Positions 53,129 through 63,798 of a DNA stretch of 64,000 nucleotides are shown here, one piece after another. Made by a program: the position numbers and the translations under genes. The stretch covers positions 17,162,154-17,226,153 of the forward strand of contig OV277874.1 in NCBI GenBank assembly GCA_922989275.2. Direction: 5' to 3'. The notes beneath the pieces were generated by a model. That model worked only from the letters and a program-made list of their open reading frames with translations, did not search any database and was not told the origin of the DNA. The number at the start of each line of letters is the position of its first letter. Within the stretch, counting starts at the first letter, position 1. This stretch comes from Gari tellinella. Its lineage: Eukaryota > Mollusca > Bivalvia > Cardiida > Psammobiidae.

Positions 53129-53895
53129 AGATGATAAACAAGTCAAAATTCAGACTTATGATAAGCGCGCCATGGAAACGTACAGTATACTAAATGCTGT
53201 TCCCGATGGGTTACGTTAACCTTGTGCCTATCTGTTGGATACTGGTGGTAGGGAAACAAGGTGGCTGCGGGTCTGTGGTATAATTCGTGGACAGCTTATT
53301 TATAAATAAGTTAAGGTAGTAATTCAGTCATGGAGTATGCAGGCCGGTGGGGCGGGAACAGGCATGGTGTGAATTACTTGAGAAAGTTATACATTACATT
53401 ACAAGTATCACCAATTACATTGCTAAAGAGTGTATTATATTACAATTATTATTACGTTTACATTTGTAATGTATTAAATTACAAGTACGTTGGCAAAGTA
53501 ATGCATTACATCACACATTACATTTTGATAACAGTAAAAAACATTACTGAAAAATAACTAATAAGCATATCATATATAACTGATAGGTTATCATTTACAA
53601 GTTCTATGTCAACTAAATATTCTAAACTTAAGAATACATGGATGCAAGTTTACAGTTTGAAAAGTCACAGCCTTTTTATAGTGCCCACTGGGTAAGGAAG
53701 TATACTTTTGTAAGCAAGTGAGCCCTTAACCCTTTCCTCCACAGTAGCGCCTCAGGCCGCCTGCACCTACATCTGCAAATAAGATTAAGATAATAAAATC
53801 CAATAATAGTTTTAATAACAGGCGTCAGCTAACAACAAAATGAGTGTAAAGCAGAAAGCATACATGAGCTTTCTGCATAAAATTCATAAAAATTT
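53129..53895. repeat. 767-bp tandem duplication, unit 1
   Basis: Begins GATGATAAACAAGTCAAAAT. Contains ATTACA-rich sequence (about 53390-53530). ORF 53330-53557 has a perfect twin 767 bp on; its sequence is ATTACA repeat and is not a credible gene. Confidence 0.9.
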
Positions 53896-54650
53896 TGATG
53901 ATAAACAAGTCAAAATTCAGACTTATGATAAGCGCGCCATGGAAACGTACAGTATACTAAATGCTGTTCCCGATGGGTTACGTTAACCTTGTGCCTATCT
54001 GTTGGATACTGGTGGTAGGGAAACAAGGTGGCTGCGGGTCTGTGGTATAATTCGTGGACAGCTTATTTATAAATAAGTTAAGGTAGTAATTCAGTCATGG
54101 AGTATGCAGGCCGGTGGGGCGGGAACAGGCATGGTGTGAATTACTTGAGAAAGTTATACATTACATTACAAGTATCACCAATTACATTGCTAAAGAGTGT
54201 ATTATATTACAATTATTATTACGTTTACATTTGTAATGTATTAAATTACAAGTACGTTGGCAAAGTAATGCATTACATCACACATTACATTTTGATAACA
54301 GTAAAAAACATTACTGAAAAATAACTAATAAGCATATCATATATAACTGATAGGTTATCATTTACAAGTTCTATGTCAACTAAATATTCTAAACTTAAGA
54401 ATACATGGATGCAAGTTTACAGTTTGAAAAGTCACAGCCTTTTTATAGTGCCCACTGGGTAAGGAAGTATACTTTTGTAAGCAAGTGAGCCCTTAACCCT
54501 TTCCTCCACAGTAGCGCCTCAGGCCGCCTGCACCTACATCTGCAAATAAGATTAAGATAATAAAATCCAATAATAGTTTTAATTACAGGCGTCAGCTAAC
54601 AACAAAATGAGTGTAAAGCAGAAAGCATACATGAGCTTTTGCATAAAATT
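53896..54650. repeat. 767-bp tandem duplication, unit 2
   Basis: Differs from unit 1 by only a few bases (e.g. TTTAATTACAGG versus TTTAATAACAGG, and one base fewer in GAGCTTTTGC). Confidence 0.9.
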
Positions 54651-54659
54651 CATATTGCT

Positions 54660-55380
54660 GTATGCATTGTCCAGCCTTAATCGCCGTTAAACGTAGCTAA
54701 TTTGCAGGCTTGCCTATGGAGCAAAGGGTAAATACAGACCAAAAGTTTTGTACAAAGCTCTTTGAAGTGCTTTCTACATATTAAACCTGTTATATGAAAT
54801 GGCATGTCTTTTTTGCCTGTATACTTCTTAATTGAATTACTGCTAATTACCAAGACAAAATGTATAAATGTTACTGTTGGACATAACATCATTAAAGTTT
54901 CAAATACATTGTCTGTTAGATGCATTATGTCAGACCTGATTATTTAACCCTTTACTCCTTAGCCTGTTTCTATTCTTGAAGATATGTGACAATTTATTGA
55001 GCGTAGTTTACAGGCTATCAGTGGTACTCCATACCAATAAACGTTACGTGAACGAGTGCAAATATGTACCCCCCTTTTAAAGAACATGTATTTGTAATAT
55101 TTACATCGGTTCCAATGACATTCATCATCTAACAATGTGTCGCAACAGAAACATTGCGGCATGTGACTATGAAAATTGATTAGATTATTGACAGTATATT
55201 GTACAACATAGAATCATCCAATGATTTAGGTAATTAGCAATCTGATATGAATTTACCCTCAGGGAGCTGATCGCAACCATGGCGCGGTTATTCTACGACA
55301 TTGAAAACTGACAATGGGTCTTATTTTGACATCAAATACGGTAATTGCCATATCGGGGCAGGGGTGGCATTCTATGAAAT
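54660..55380. other. No gene recognised (FB-2 interior)
   Basis: Minus-strand ORFs at 54677-54925 and 54959-55162 have no recognisable domain. Confidence 0.35.
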
Positions 55381-55387
55381 AGAATAA

Positions 55388-55610
55388 TATCAGGGGGTCA
55401 TTCTACGACATCGAATAATGACCGGGGGTCATTCTACGACATCGAATAATGACCGGGGAGTCATTCTACGACATCGAATAATGACCGGGGGTCATTCTAC
55501 GACATCGAATAATGACCGGCGAGTCAAACTATGATATCGAATAATGGCCGAGGTGTCAAAATACGAGCTAGAATAATGACCGGAGTCTTTCTACGACACT
55601 GAATGGTGTG
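55388..55610. repeat. ~31-bp tandem repeat inside FB-2
   Basis: About seven units of GGGTCATTCTACGACATCG + AATAATGACCGG, the last ones decayed. Same phrases as the element's terminal arms. Confidence 0.8.
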
Positions 55611-55899
55611 ATGTGCAATGAGGCAACATAACACAGCTTCCGATTTTGATCGCTTTTTGTTTGCTTGTTTGTTTGTTTGTTTGCTTGTTGTTTAGTAAAT
55701 GCAATTAACTTTACACTCAACATGGTAAACTATAAACGCACAACATAGCAAGTGTTGACAAAAGACACAAAAGCCCACTCAAAACAACCGACCTGCATTC
55801 TTCTTATTTCTTGACAAAAGGGATAAGTTCCGACAAATCAAAACATCCTCTATGAAAATATGTTAAGGCATTACCTAATAAATACGAATTTTACGCCTT

Positions 55900-56110
55900 T
55901 GATCTTTTTATTCCTCTACTGGAGATAAAAGATCAAATTTATACAGTCATGGATATATACCATAAGAAAATAGTTTCTATATCCTAGCAAAGTGTACATT
56001 AAAGCAGGCTGAATTAAAGCAGAATGCGCAATCTGCTTTACTTTTAACCTGCTTTAAGTGGTCATCTGTCTTTAAAGCTAGAAAAAGGCTGTGGGGTAGT
56101 TGGTTAAACC
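55900..56110. mobile_element. Family A MITE inside FB-2
   Basis: TACGCCTTTGATCTTTTTATTCC, TATATCCTAGCAAAGTG, AAAGCAGGCTGAATTAAAGC...GCTTTACTTTTAACCTGC and GGCTGTGGGGTAGTTGG + TTAA. Confidence 0.6.
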
Positions 56111-56609
56111 AAAGAAACCGCGGCAAGATAGGAAGATTTCTTGGAATGAATGTCAATACGAGCGTATTGTAAATTCTGATCATACGCTTTCTCGGAGACG
56201 TGGTGCATGTGTGATTGGGGTTTACTCAGCCTGCTACGTCGAAATTAAATCAATAATCGAACAAGAGTAATTGGTAGATCGTAAATGTATACTTGTAAAA
56301 GGGTAAACGGTTCTGGGTTCGATACCCATAAGGTTGTCCATTGATAGGCAGACACACTTACAATTCAATCAATATAATTTATTCACTCAAAACTTAGGTT
56401 TAAAACAACTTTAACATATGCAAAACTGACTTTAAACAAAATATCAAGGATTTTTGAAGGGGGGTCATATTTCGACAGGGGGTCATAATTCGACGATGGG
56501 GGGTCATAATTCGACGATGGGAGGTCATTCTACGACGTCGAATTTTGACCGGGGGGTCACTTTTCGATGGGGGTCAAAATACTTCGTTACACCGGCGGTG
56601 TTACAAGTG

Positions 56610-57610
56610 AGTCGTATTCGATGCCAACACGCACACAACGAATATTTAAAGTCCGATTTCCGTGCATTCTTGTTTAGACATGTTCTCATAATAGTAACTT
56701 TGGAATCCGAGTTGTCACAAAAACGTAGGCGCGGTGACAAAGCCCAAACTGTAGAACGGCAGGCCCTTGTCCAGTTACTATAGCAGGACTGATATAGATT
56801 CATCACGTTAGTGAGACCGAAATCACCAATACAACGACGTCAGAACGTTTTCATTATTGGGGATGGGGGTAGGGGGGGGGGGGGGGGGCAATGTGTGTGA
56901 ACATTTTTGACATGGTCGATCTTTATATGATTTTGAGAAAAAAATCATGCGGGATTCAATTAATGTGGGAAGGTCTCCGAAAATAGTTCACTACAACAAC
57001 AACAACAAAAACATGTTCAGTCACGTTTTGTCTGACTTAATGTAGAATTTATAAGGTTTTGAAAAAAATTGTATCGGAAACGTTTCTTATCTCTGAAATC
57101 TTTTCGATAATCTTATTTTTTTTAAAGTATATTAGCCATGATTGAATTGTAATGTTTACGGGTCACAACGATAAAACAACATCGTTAAATTGATGTTTAA
57201 ACTGGTATCACTTTCCTCCAATATGTTTTGTATCTTAGTGGTAATTAGAGCATCTTATTCAGTATTCTGGTAATCTTTCACAACTAACATTGATCTCTGA
57301 AACGTATTGTTGAAAGCCTTTGCGTTTTTTCTCGAACGTCTTCTTTCTACAAAGGAGTATAAATGTTAAATGTTGGTCTTTATATATCTGTGAAATAATT
57401 TATTTTTATATTTGTTTCTAAAGAATACACATGTACAAAGACGCCTAATTAGAAGACAACTGGTATCAGACGAATAAGGGTTATCTTCTTGGCAACGCCG
57501 TAACTCTAACGCTCTAACTCTCAGTAGTGGTAATCTTGACATATTTAAATAAGTTAGCAAGGGAATCCGACTATATGCACGACTACATTAGTTATAAGCT
57601 TACATACATT
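56610..57610. other. No gene recognised
   Basis: A G run at about 56872-56887. Otherwise AT-rich sequence between FB-2 and the right inverted-repeat arm. Confidence 0.35.
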
Positions 57611-57619
57611 GAATAAGAA

Positions 57620-58160
57620 TACCCTGAATACCAACGTTCAAATCATTTTTTTGCTTGAAACCTTTCAATGTACATTTTTTCCTCAAAATCAACACACTAA
57701 ATGCTTTATTATAGCTAAATGGTCCAAATTCTTTACAAAGAGTCAACCTGAGACAGTGTTTTATGCCCTAAAATGGCTTTTGAACACCCCGAATCTACGC
57801 TGAGCTCACCTCGGGGGTTGGTTTTCATGAATGTTTGAAAAATATAAACAATATAGGCAAATAAATATAGAACGACCGGAAACCGAAATCATTTGTGGCT
57901 CGTATCGACCAGGTCTTTTATAAATTGGTCGATTATATACTTTGAAACAATGCGATTTGTTCATTCACCTGTGTGTGCAAGGTCAAATGTAAACAAATGT
58001 AAACAGGAAATACCGCAATTCGGCGTTGTCTTTCACGCACAAAAAATTGAACGCTTATACACTGTGGTATTACTGTGAATCATTGAAGGATCTCATGTGA
58101 GGCCCGACTGTTATATTTGATTGTTTGGTTAGAAATAACCATTGAAAAACCTAGATGATT
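57620..58160. repeat. Right arm of the large inverted repeat
   Basis: Reverse counterpart of 51541-52585, moderately diverged (e.g. CTCGTATCGACCAGGTCTTTT, CAATTCGGCGTTGTCTTTCA). The two arms enclose FB-2. Confidence 0.8.
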
Positions 58161-58308
58161 CAGGGCTCCAGATAAGTGGGGTATTTCATAAACTAAAATC
58201 TTTATTTCAGCATTAAACCCTATGGTGTCAGTACTTATTAGAATCGTCTTTTTCAGACGATTCTAAAGGGTAGTAACACCATAGGATTTGGTGCTGAAAT
58301 AAATGAGG
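58155..58308. mobile_element. hAT-type MITE, family C (right end lost)
   Basis: CAGGGCTCCAGATAAGTGGGG, central palindrome GAATCGTCTTTTTCAGACGATTC, GGTGCTGAAATAAATGAG, then an abrupt switch into LINE coding sequence. Confidence 0.7.
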
Positions 58309-58975
58309 ATCAGAGATGCGAGCTCAGTTGCAGTCTTCAAAAAACGTCTGAAACACACACTTCTTTAATATTTGTTATTACAACACTGTTACCTCTGAAC
58401 TATGTTCTTGCTGTAGATGTGGGTCTAAATGGTGAGTTCTGGAGTATTATCTGGTTTATGGTCTCTTATAGAAATTTTTAGTTATTGTCGCATGCTATTT
58501 TTCCTAGTTCTGTTGCATTAGGCGGCCTGCATTGGGCGCTCTACTATTATTTATATCAGTCGGCAATATTTAGCCGGTCGGTTCATTGCTGATTGATTGG
58601 GAAAATGTGATCGCCGTTTTGGGGGCTGTCTTTTGTATAATTATTCATGTTTATTTTAGATCTTAATTGTAGTTATTTGTCTTTTCTCGGCGGCCTGCAT
58701 TGGGCGCTCTACTATTATTTCTATCAGTCGGCAATCTAGCCAGTCGGTTTATTGCTGATTGATGTGGGTATTGTGATCGCCGCTTTGGGGGCTGTCTTTT
58801 GTATGTGTATGCATGTTTATTTGAGATCTAATTGTAGTTATTTTGTCTTTTCTCGCTTTGTAGATGTAATTTCATGTAAAGCGCTTTTGAATGCACAACC
58901 CCTGTGTGAAAAGAGCGCTGTATACATCTGGTTTAACGGCATACACCAGCAATTCGTGAGACACCTAGTGGTTTT
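58309..58975 (+). mobile_element. CR1-type LINE 3' end (ORF2 C-terminus and 3' UTR)
   Basis: 58309-58368 translates as IRDASSVAVFKKRLKHTLL and stop, the common C-terminus of CR1/L2 ORF2 proteins. The 3' UTR holds a 168-bp tandem duplication (58521-58688, 58689-58856; both start GGCGGCCTGCATTGGGCGCT). It then carries TGTAAAGCGCTTTTGAATG and AAAAGAGCGCTGTATACATC, the paired-AGCGC sequence often seen at CR1-type 3' ends. The element is 5'-truncated. Confidence 0.75.
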
Positions 58976-59099
58976 TAACAGAACAGAACAGAACAGAACA
59001 TAATTTTATTCAGATTTGTACAAAGTACATCATCTTAGTCACATAGTAAATTCACAAACATATAGCATCACGTGACAATAGTGAGGATGAATACATAAG
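58976..59099 (-). mobile_element. 3' UTR and TGTTC tail of the long LINE
   Basis: On the minus strand, after the RT stop, about 100 bp of UTR leads to CTGAATAAAATTATG and then TTCTGTTCTGTTCTGTTCTG, a pentanucleotide tail. Confidence 0.75.
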
Positions 59100-61568
59100 T
59101 TAATTTTCATTGAAAGAATGTCTTAATTTAAGAGCTTCTCTAATATATATAACTAAATTATACAAAACATGCTTATTTGATGATTTCATTAGTTCAATAA
59201 ATTTAAACATAGAAGGTCTTTGAAAAAAGTACTTATTTAGATATTTTACTCTCAAGTCATCAAAACGAGGGCAGACGCATATGAAATGGAATTCGTCTTC
59301 TATGTCCCGAGAATTGCAGAGTAAACAGATTCGTTCATTACGAATTAACCTATTCTGTGCAAATCTACCAGTTTGAATTCTAAGGGAATGCGAGGACAAT
59401 CTAATTCTAGAAAAACTACATCTTAGCGAGTAAGGTAAAATATCCAAATAACCTTCATAATCAATACTACTTTTCAGAAACTTATAAGTGTCTAAAACAG
59501 GACTACTATTGACTGAAACATGCCACTGCTGTATAAAGTTATCGATAACTTTCTGTTTAAAAACATAAGGAAATGTCTTGATATTCAACTGATCTGAATT
59601 ATAAAATGCAAATCCAAAACCATAATTATTCAAAAGATTTTTAACGCTCGCAACCCAATTTTTCTTCCCCGCTTCACAGTCAATGAGCCCCTGTTGATAC
59701 ATTGATTTAATTATAATATTATCATTATCATTTGCTAATTTTAGCCAATACTTAATAATACTTACATAGCGTGATACATATAAAGGATAACGCCCCAATT
59801 CACCGTATACAGCATTTGAACTCGTGTTTAACCTTACACCGAGTAATCTCTTACAAAATTTCAAATGAATTCTTTCAATTTCCTTTGATTTTCCAAAACC
59901 CCATATCTCCGAGCTATATCCTAAAATAGAGCCAACAAAGGAATCAAACAACTGGCACAGAATTTTGGGCTTTAGCTTAACTTTTTTGCAGTTATATAAC
60001 AATAAATTTAATGCTTTTAAAGATTTTCCAATTAAATGTTCTTGATTTTTGGAAAAGTTACCAGTGTAATTAAATACAGTACCCAAATAATTAAAATCAT
60101 CAACCAATTCAATTAGTTTACCATTGTATGTCCAGGTTTCATTTCTTCGTGGTTTACCTCTTTTTCTGAACACCATAATTTTGGTTTTCTCTGTATTTAC
60201 CTCCAAGCCCCAGGTATTACAATAAGTGTATAATAAATCTAGATATTTTTGTAATTCTTCAACACTGTTAGCTAAAATTGCCATATCATCAGCAAATAAC
60301 AATAAAATCAATACAATATCATCAAACAATAAACCTGAATTAATTTCATCTTGTAGAAATAGCTCTAAGTCATCCATGAATAGAGAAACCAAGACAGGAG
60401 ATATTACCTCCCCTTGCCTCAATCCAACTGCATATTCAAAATAATCAGAATAACTATTACAGTGTTTCACGCACGACTTAACTTTTTTGTACATGTCCCT
60501 AAGAATACACAGTAATTTCCCTTGAATACCTGTCCTGTAAAGCTTATACCAAAGTGCATTCCTATTAATGCTATCAAAACATTTCTTTAGGTCTACAAAA
60601 CACACATACAATCTTTTGTTTTCATTTAGATATTTCTGTACAATAGAAGTAAGTATAAACATCGCATCAACAGTTGAATGTCCTTTTTTAAAGCCAAACT
60701 GGGCATCGGAGATTTTATTGTTCTGTACACAAAAGGATTCAATTCTATTGTTCAGTATAGTGGTAAATAATTTTGACATACAGCTGACTAAAGTAATGCC
60801 TCTATAATTATCCGTGCAACTCTTGCTACCTTTCTTATGAACAGGTATAATTACACCCTCCATCCAGCTTTCCGGAAAGAAACCTGAATTAAGGATAGCA
60901 TTAAAAATATCACATAAATGCGATACTAATATGTCGACACTTTCAATAAAATATTCATTTAAAAGGAAATCACGCCCAGGGGCTTTGCCAGCCTTAAGTT
61001 TTTTAACCGCCTTTAAAATCTCTGCACAACTGATTGGCGCGTCAAGTTCTTCAAAACAGCAAGATTTATCACTGAAATCATGAGTATCACAAAATGCCTC
61101 AGCTTCATCATTTTTACATTGAAAAATATCATCGCCTAAAGTAGAGAAGTATTCATAAAACTCATCTAACGATATCGAGCTTTCCTGCTGATTAATATTT
61201 TTCTTAAAATACTTCCAAAATTCTTTAGGTTTACATTTTCGTAGATTCTCAATATCAGTTACTTTCTTATTTTCGAAACCCCGCTTCTTTTTGCGGCACA
61301 TTTCTTTATATTTCTTTTTACTTTCACACAATACTTCTCTATTTAATTGCGATTTACAACTGTTGAAGATACGAAGGGCTTCTAAATAAACATTTTTAAA
61401 GTACATGCATTCGTTATCAAACCAGTCCGCACCTGCAGAAATCGATGTATCTGAAAATGAATAATGTTTACCTTGTGTTACGTGTTTAGAGATGGGTGTA
61501 TTGTTTGTGTTGCGTTTCCTGCTTGAGTCTTCTTTCGTATTTATTAACAAATAATGGATCCGCAACAT
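59100..61568 (-). pseudogene. LINE ORF2: reverse transcriptase and C-terminal zinc-knuckle region
   Basis: An 822-residue open frame. A linker region with WFDNEC (49-54) precedes the RT domain (about 190-470). Motifs include NYRGITL (254-260), FGFKKGHSTVDA (291-302), FVDLKKCFDS (324-333), GLRQGEVISP (382-391; usual Cys replaced by Glu) and FADD (425-428). The thumb follows, then CLLC...HFICVC (C748, C751, H761, C766). The aspartates of the active site are intact. RT would copy the element's RNA at nicked chromosomal DNA. The frame is continuous, but the endonuclease part (61486 to about 62590) is in another frame. The first ATG at 61568 is incidental, and the element needs a one-base correction between about 61486 and 61568 to be whole. 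CR1/L2/Jockey-type group by gestalt; exact clade not assigned. Confidence 0.9.
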
Positions 61569-62590
61569 CTCGTAAAGTGCTTGTAAAATTATTTACTAAA
61601 CTATTTATAGATTCACGGTCACATGATTCAATGTTATAAGTTAAATCATTTAGAAATGGCAATTTCCCTATCAAATTAGATCGAAATTCATCTTTGCAGT
61701 TACTCTTCCATTTATACCTTATGTCATTTTGTAAATTTTCTTCTGTCGGCACAGAATTACAATGAATGGAGTAACACAGCGGACTGTGATCACTCCATTC
61801 ATTGACTGAACCGACAGAAAAATTAACAATACTTGAAAAATGTTCTTCTTTTGTAAGAAGATAATCAATCACGGAAGCCTCGTGCTGAGATACAAAGGTA
61901 TACGTTCCAATATCATGGTCATCGCCCAATCTACCGTTAACAATCCGCAAGCACGAGGATTTACACATGTCAAGAAGCTTGATCCCGTGAGAATTACAGG
62001 CGCGGTCTGATGAGGCCCGAGGTAAGGGTTCATCGGGAACATAATCTATACAATCAATAAAATCAGTATGTCTATCAAACACAACAAAGTCATCCCTATT
62101 ACCTACCCTTGAGTTTTAATCACCACATACATATATACAACCAAGATTATCATAATAATTAATATCATTTTCAATAATTTCAAATAAATCAACATTCACA
62201 ATATTGTATGCTGGAGAATTTTCACCACAAATATAAGCACCACAAATATATATATCATTATCTAAATGAAAAAAATTCTTATCAAGCTTTATCCAAATAA
62301 TAGTGTCTGAATGGGTTTTTTCTATAGTAATGCCGTCTTTTATAGAATCTTTATAATATAAAGCAATCCCCCCACTAGCTCTTTTAGCGTTACGGTGCTG
62401 AAATTTGCGATAAAAGTTATGAGAAGTAAATCCGGACAAGTTAATATCAGTATTTATGTTAGACCAAGTTTCATATAGAAATATTATATCATGCTGTGAT
62501 AAAAAATTTACAAAATTCACATCATCTCTTTTGTCTCTCGTTAGTCCATGGACATTCCACGATACAATACTCCATTCACCCCCCTCGTAT
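61486..62590 (-). pseudogene. LINE ORF2: EEP-type endonuclease with one nonsense codon
   Basis: The minus-strand frame from about 62590 reads VSWNVHGLTRDKRDD, then IIFLYETW, ASGGIALYYKD and YVCGD. A TAA at 62116-62118 is followed in the same frame by NSRVGNRDDF, IDYLLTKEEHF and SDHSPLCYS. These are the ordered motifs of apurinic-type LINE endonucleases (N, E, D-N, D-Y, SDH). TAA sits where these enzymes have a hydrophobic residue (CGD-x-N), so it is a single-base nonsense change. The frame ends at 61486, 82 bp past the start of the RT frame, showing a frameshift. Upstream of about 62620 a TGA closes the frame; no ORF1 is visible, so the 5' end is missing or unrecognised. Confidence 0.85.
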
Positions 62591-62629
62591 CCCTAATCTC
62601 GCACTGGCTTCCCTTCAATGTACAAAGTA

Positions 62630-63590
62630 TCAAACGATACCCAGGCTTTTAACGAAGTACGATAAATCAAGCATCGTTACTCAACGAAATCGTGCATATC
62701 GGTTACCTCCCGTAGATACTTTCGGTTTCAAACAGTCTCCATTAATCGCGTAAAAAAGACGTTAAATGCATGAAAGTGTACTTGATAAATGAAAGTACGT
62801 GAATCTTGGTAAATACTCATTCTAATAAGGCTAAGTTAATAACCCAAAACTTCAATCAAATTGAATATGAGCGTGAACCCGAGATCACATAGAAAAAACC
62901 GTCGGCTTATTTAGGCCATTGGTATGTGTATGAAAGTGCCTATAGTTTCAAAAGAAGCATTATAACTTATGCTTTTTTACCATTGTCTTATTATTCACAC
63001 CTATAGCTTTTATTGTGAGAAGTTTCATCAATTTATTTCGGGCAGATTTTGATTGAGGGAGTGTTTTCATTGAATTGGAGCTGAACACAATTAAGAAAAA
63101 TGCATATATATCAGGCAACAAACCATACTCTTTGCATCATACTTTTAGTGAGCATCACTTTTTAACTGTTTTAATGTTTGTTTGTGCCAATTGTTACTTT
63201 ACATCATTTTAGAAAGGCAAAATAACTCATGCCGACTCTTTGCCGAGAATGGCTACATCATACATTTCAAATACCCATAGACGAACAAATACCATTATAA
63301 CTATGTTTTTCTTTTTGCCATTGTACTAAGATATGTTTGAAGAACCTATGCTGAAATTTTCATAGAGATCCATCGGAGATTTCATTTGGTGGTGTATGTC
63401 CTTGATAATAATAAAAAATGTTGGAATTTTCAGTTATTAGTGTTTTCTGACTTGTCCTAGTTATTTTTAGAACAGAATAGTTCATAATGGTAAATAGATA
63501 ACAGGGTAACATCGGATCTATAAAGTCGTACACTTTCCAATTTGAGATAAGCATGATCCCCGTGCAGCACGAGACAGCTGTGCTAATTTT
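62630..63590. other. No gene recognised
   Basis: AT-rich unique sequence; possible LINE 5' UTR in its first part. Confidence 0.3.
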
Positions 63591-63597
63591 ACTGATA

Positions 63598-63798
63598 TGT
63601 TATTCATTCTCAATAAACGTTTTTATGCTCAAACTATTATGTCAATTGCAAACAGGTTGGGGCCAGATCAGACGCCGGGTCATCCGGCGTCTGATCAGGC
63701 CCCAACCTGTTTTCCACCCAGATTAAAAAGATAGAAGTAATTTCTACAGTTTAGTGCATTATGTTTGTTCGGGAAATAATAATGTCTTCTCTACTGTA
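63598..63798. mobile_element. TA-type MITE with B hairpin core (left end eroded)
   Basis: TTATTCATTCTCAATAAACG, hairpin GCAAACAGGTTGGGGCCAGA...CAGGCCCCAACCTGTTTT around GACGCCGGGTCATCCGGCGTC, then TTTCTACAGTTTAGTGCATT and AATGTCTTCTCTACTGTA. The upper stem shows compensatory changes (GGGGCC facing GGCCCC) relative to other copies. Confidence 0.7.

Larger units (their letters stand above)
52613..56595. mobile_element. Large foldback transposon FB-2 with iterated GGTCATTCTACGACRTCGAAT arms
   Basis: CCGGTGTAACGAAGTATTTTG at the left is mirrored by ACTTCGTTACACCGG at the right. The left arm (52613-52835) and right arm (56455-56595) are built of GACCCCC(C)GGTCA, ATTCGACGTCG and TTTTCGA phrases. 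A separate block of seven or so ~31-bp units, GGGTCATTCTACGACATCG + AATAATGACC, lies at 55388-55610. The interior holds a family D MITE, a tandem duplication and a family A MITE but no transposase-like ORF. No target duplication seen. Confidence 0.75.

Noticed and set aside
53330..54324. Pair of identical 75-residue plus-strand ORFs
   Set aside because: Identity comes from the 767-bp tandem duplication; the sequence is mostly ATTACA repeat and shows no domain.
56240..56340. Possible tRNA gene (GGTTCGATACC B-box-like sequence)
   Set aside because: No convincing A box or acceptor stem pairing; at most an old SINE remnant.
56454..56806. ORFs with GGH-rich repeats
   Set aside because: Produced by the iterated GGGGGTCATAATTCGACGAT-type arm of FB-2.
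60226..60807. Plus-strand ORFs inside the LINE
   Set aside because: Antisense shadows of the RT frame.
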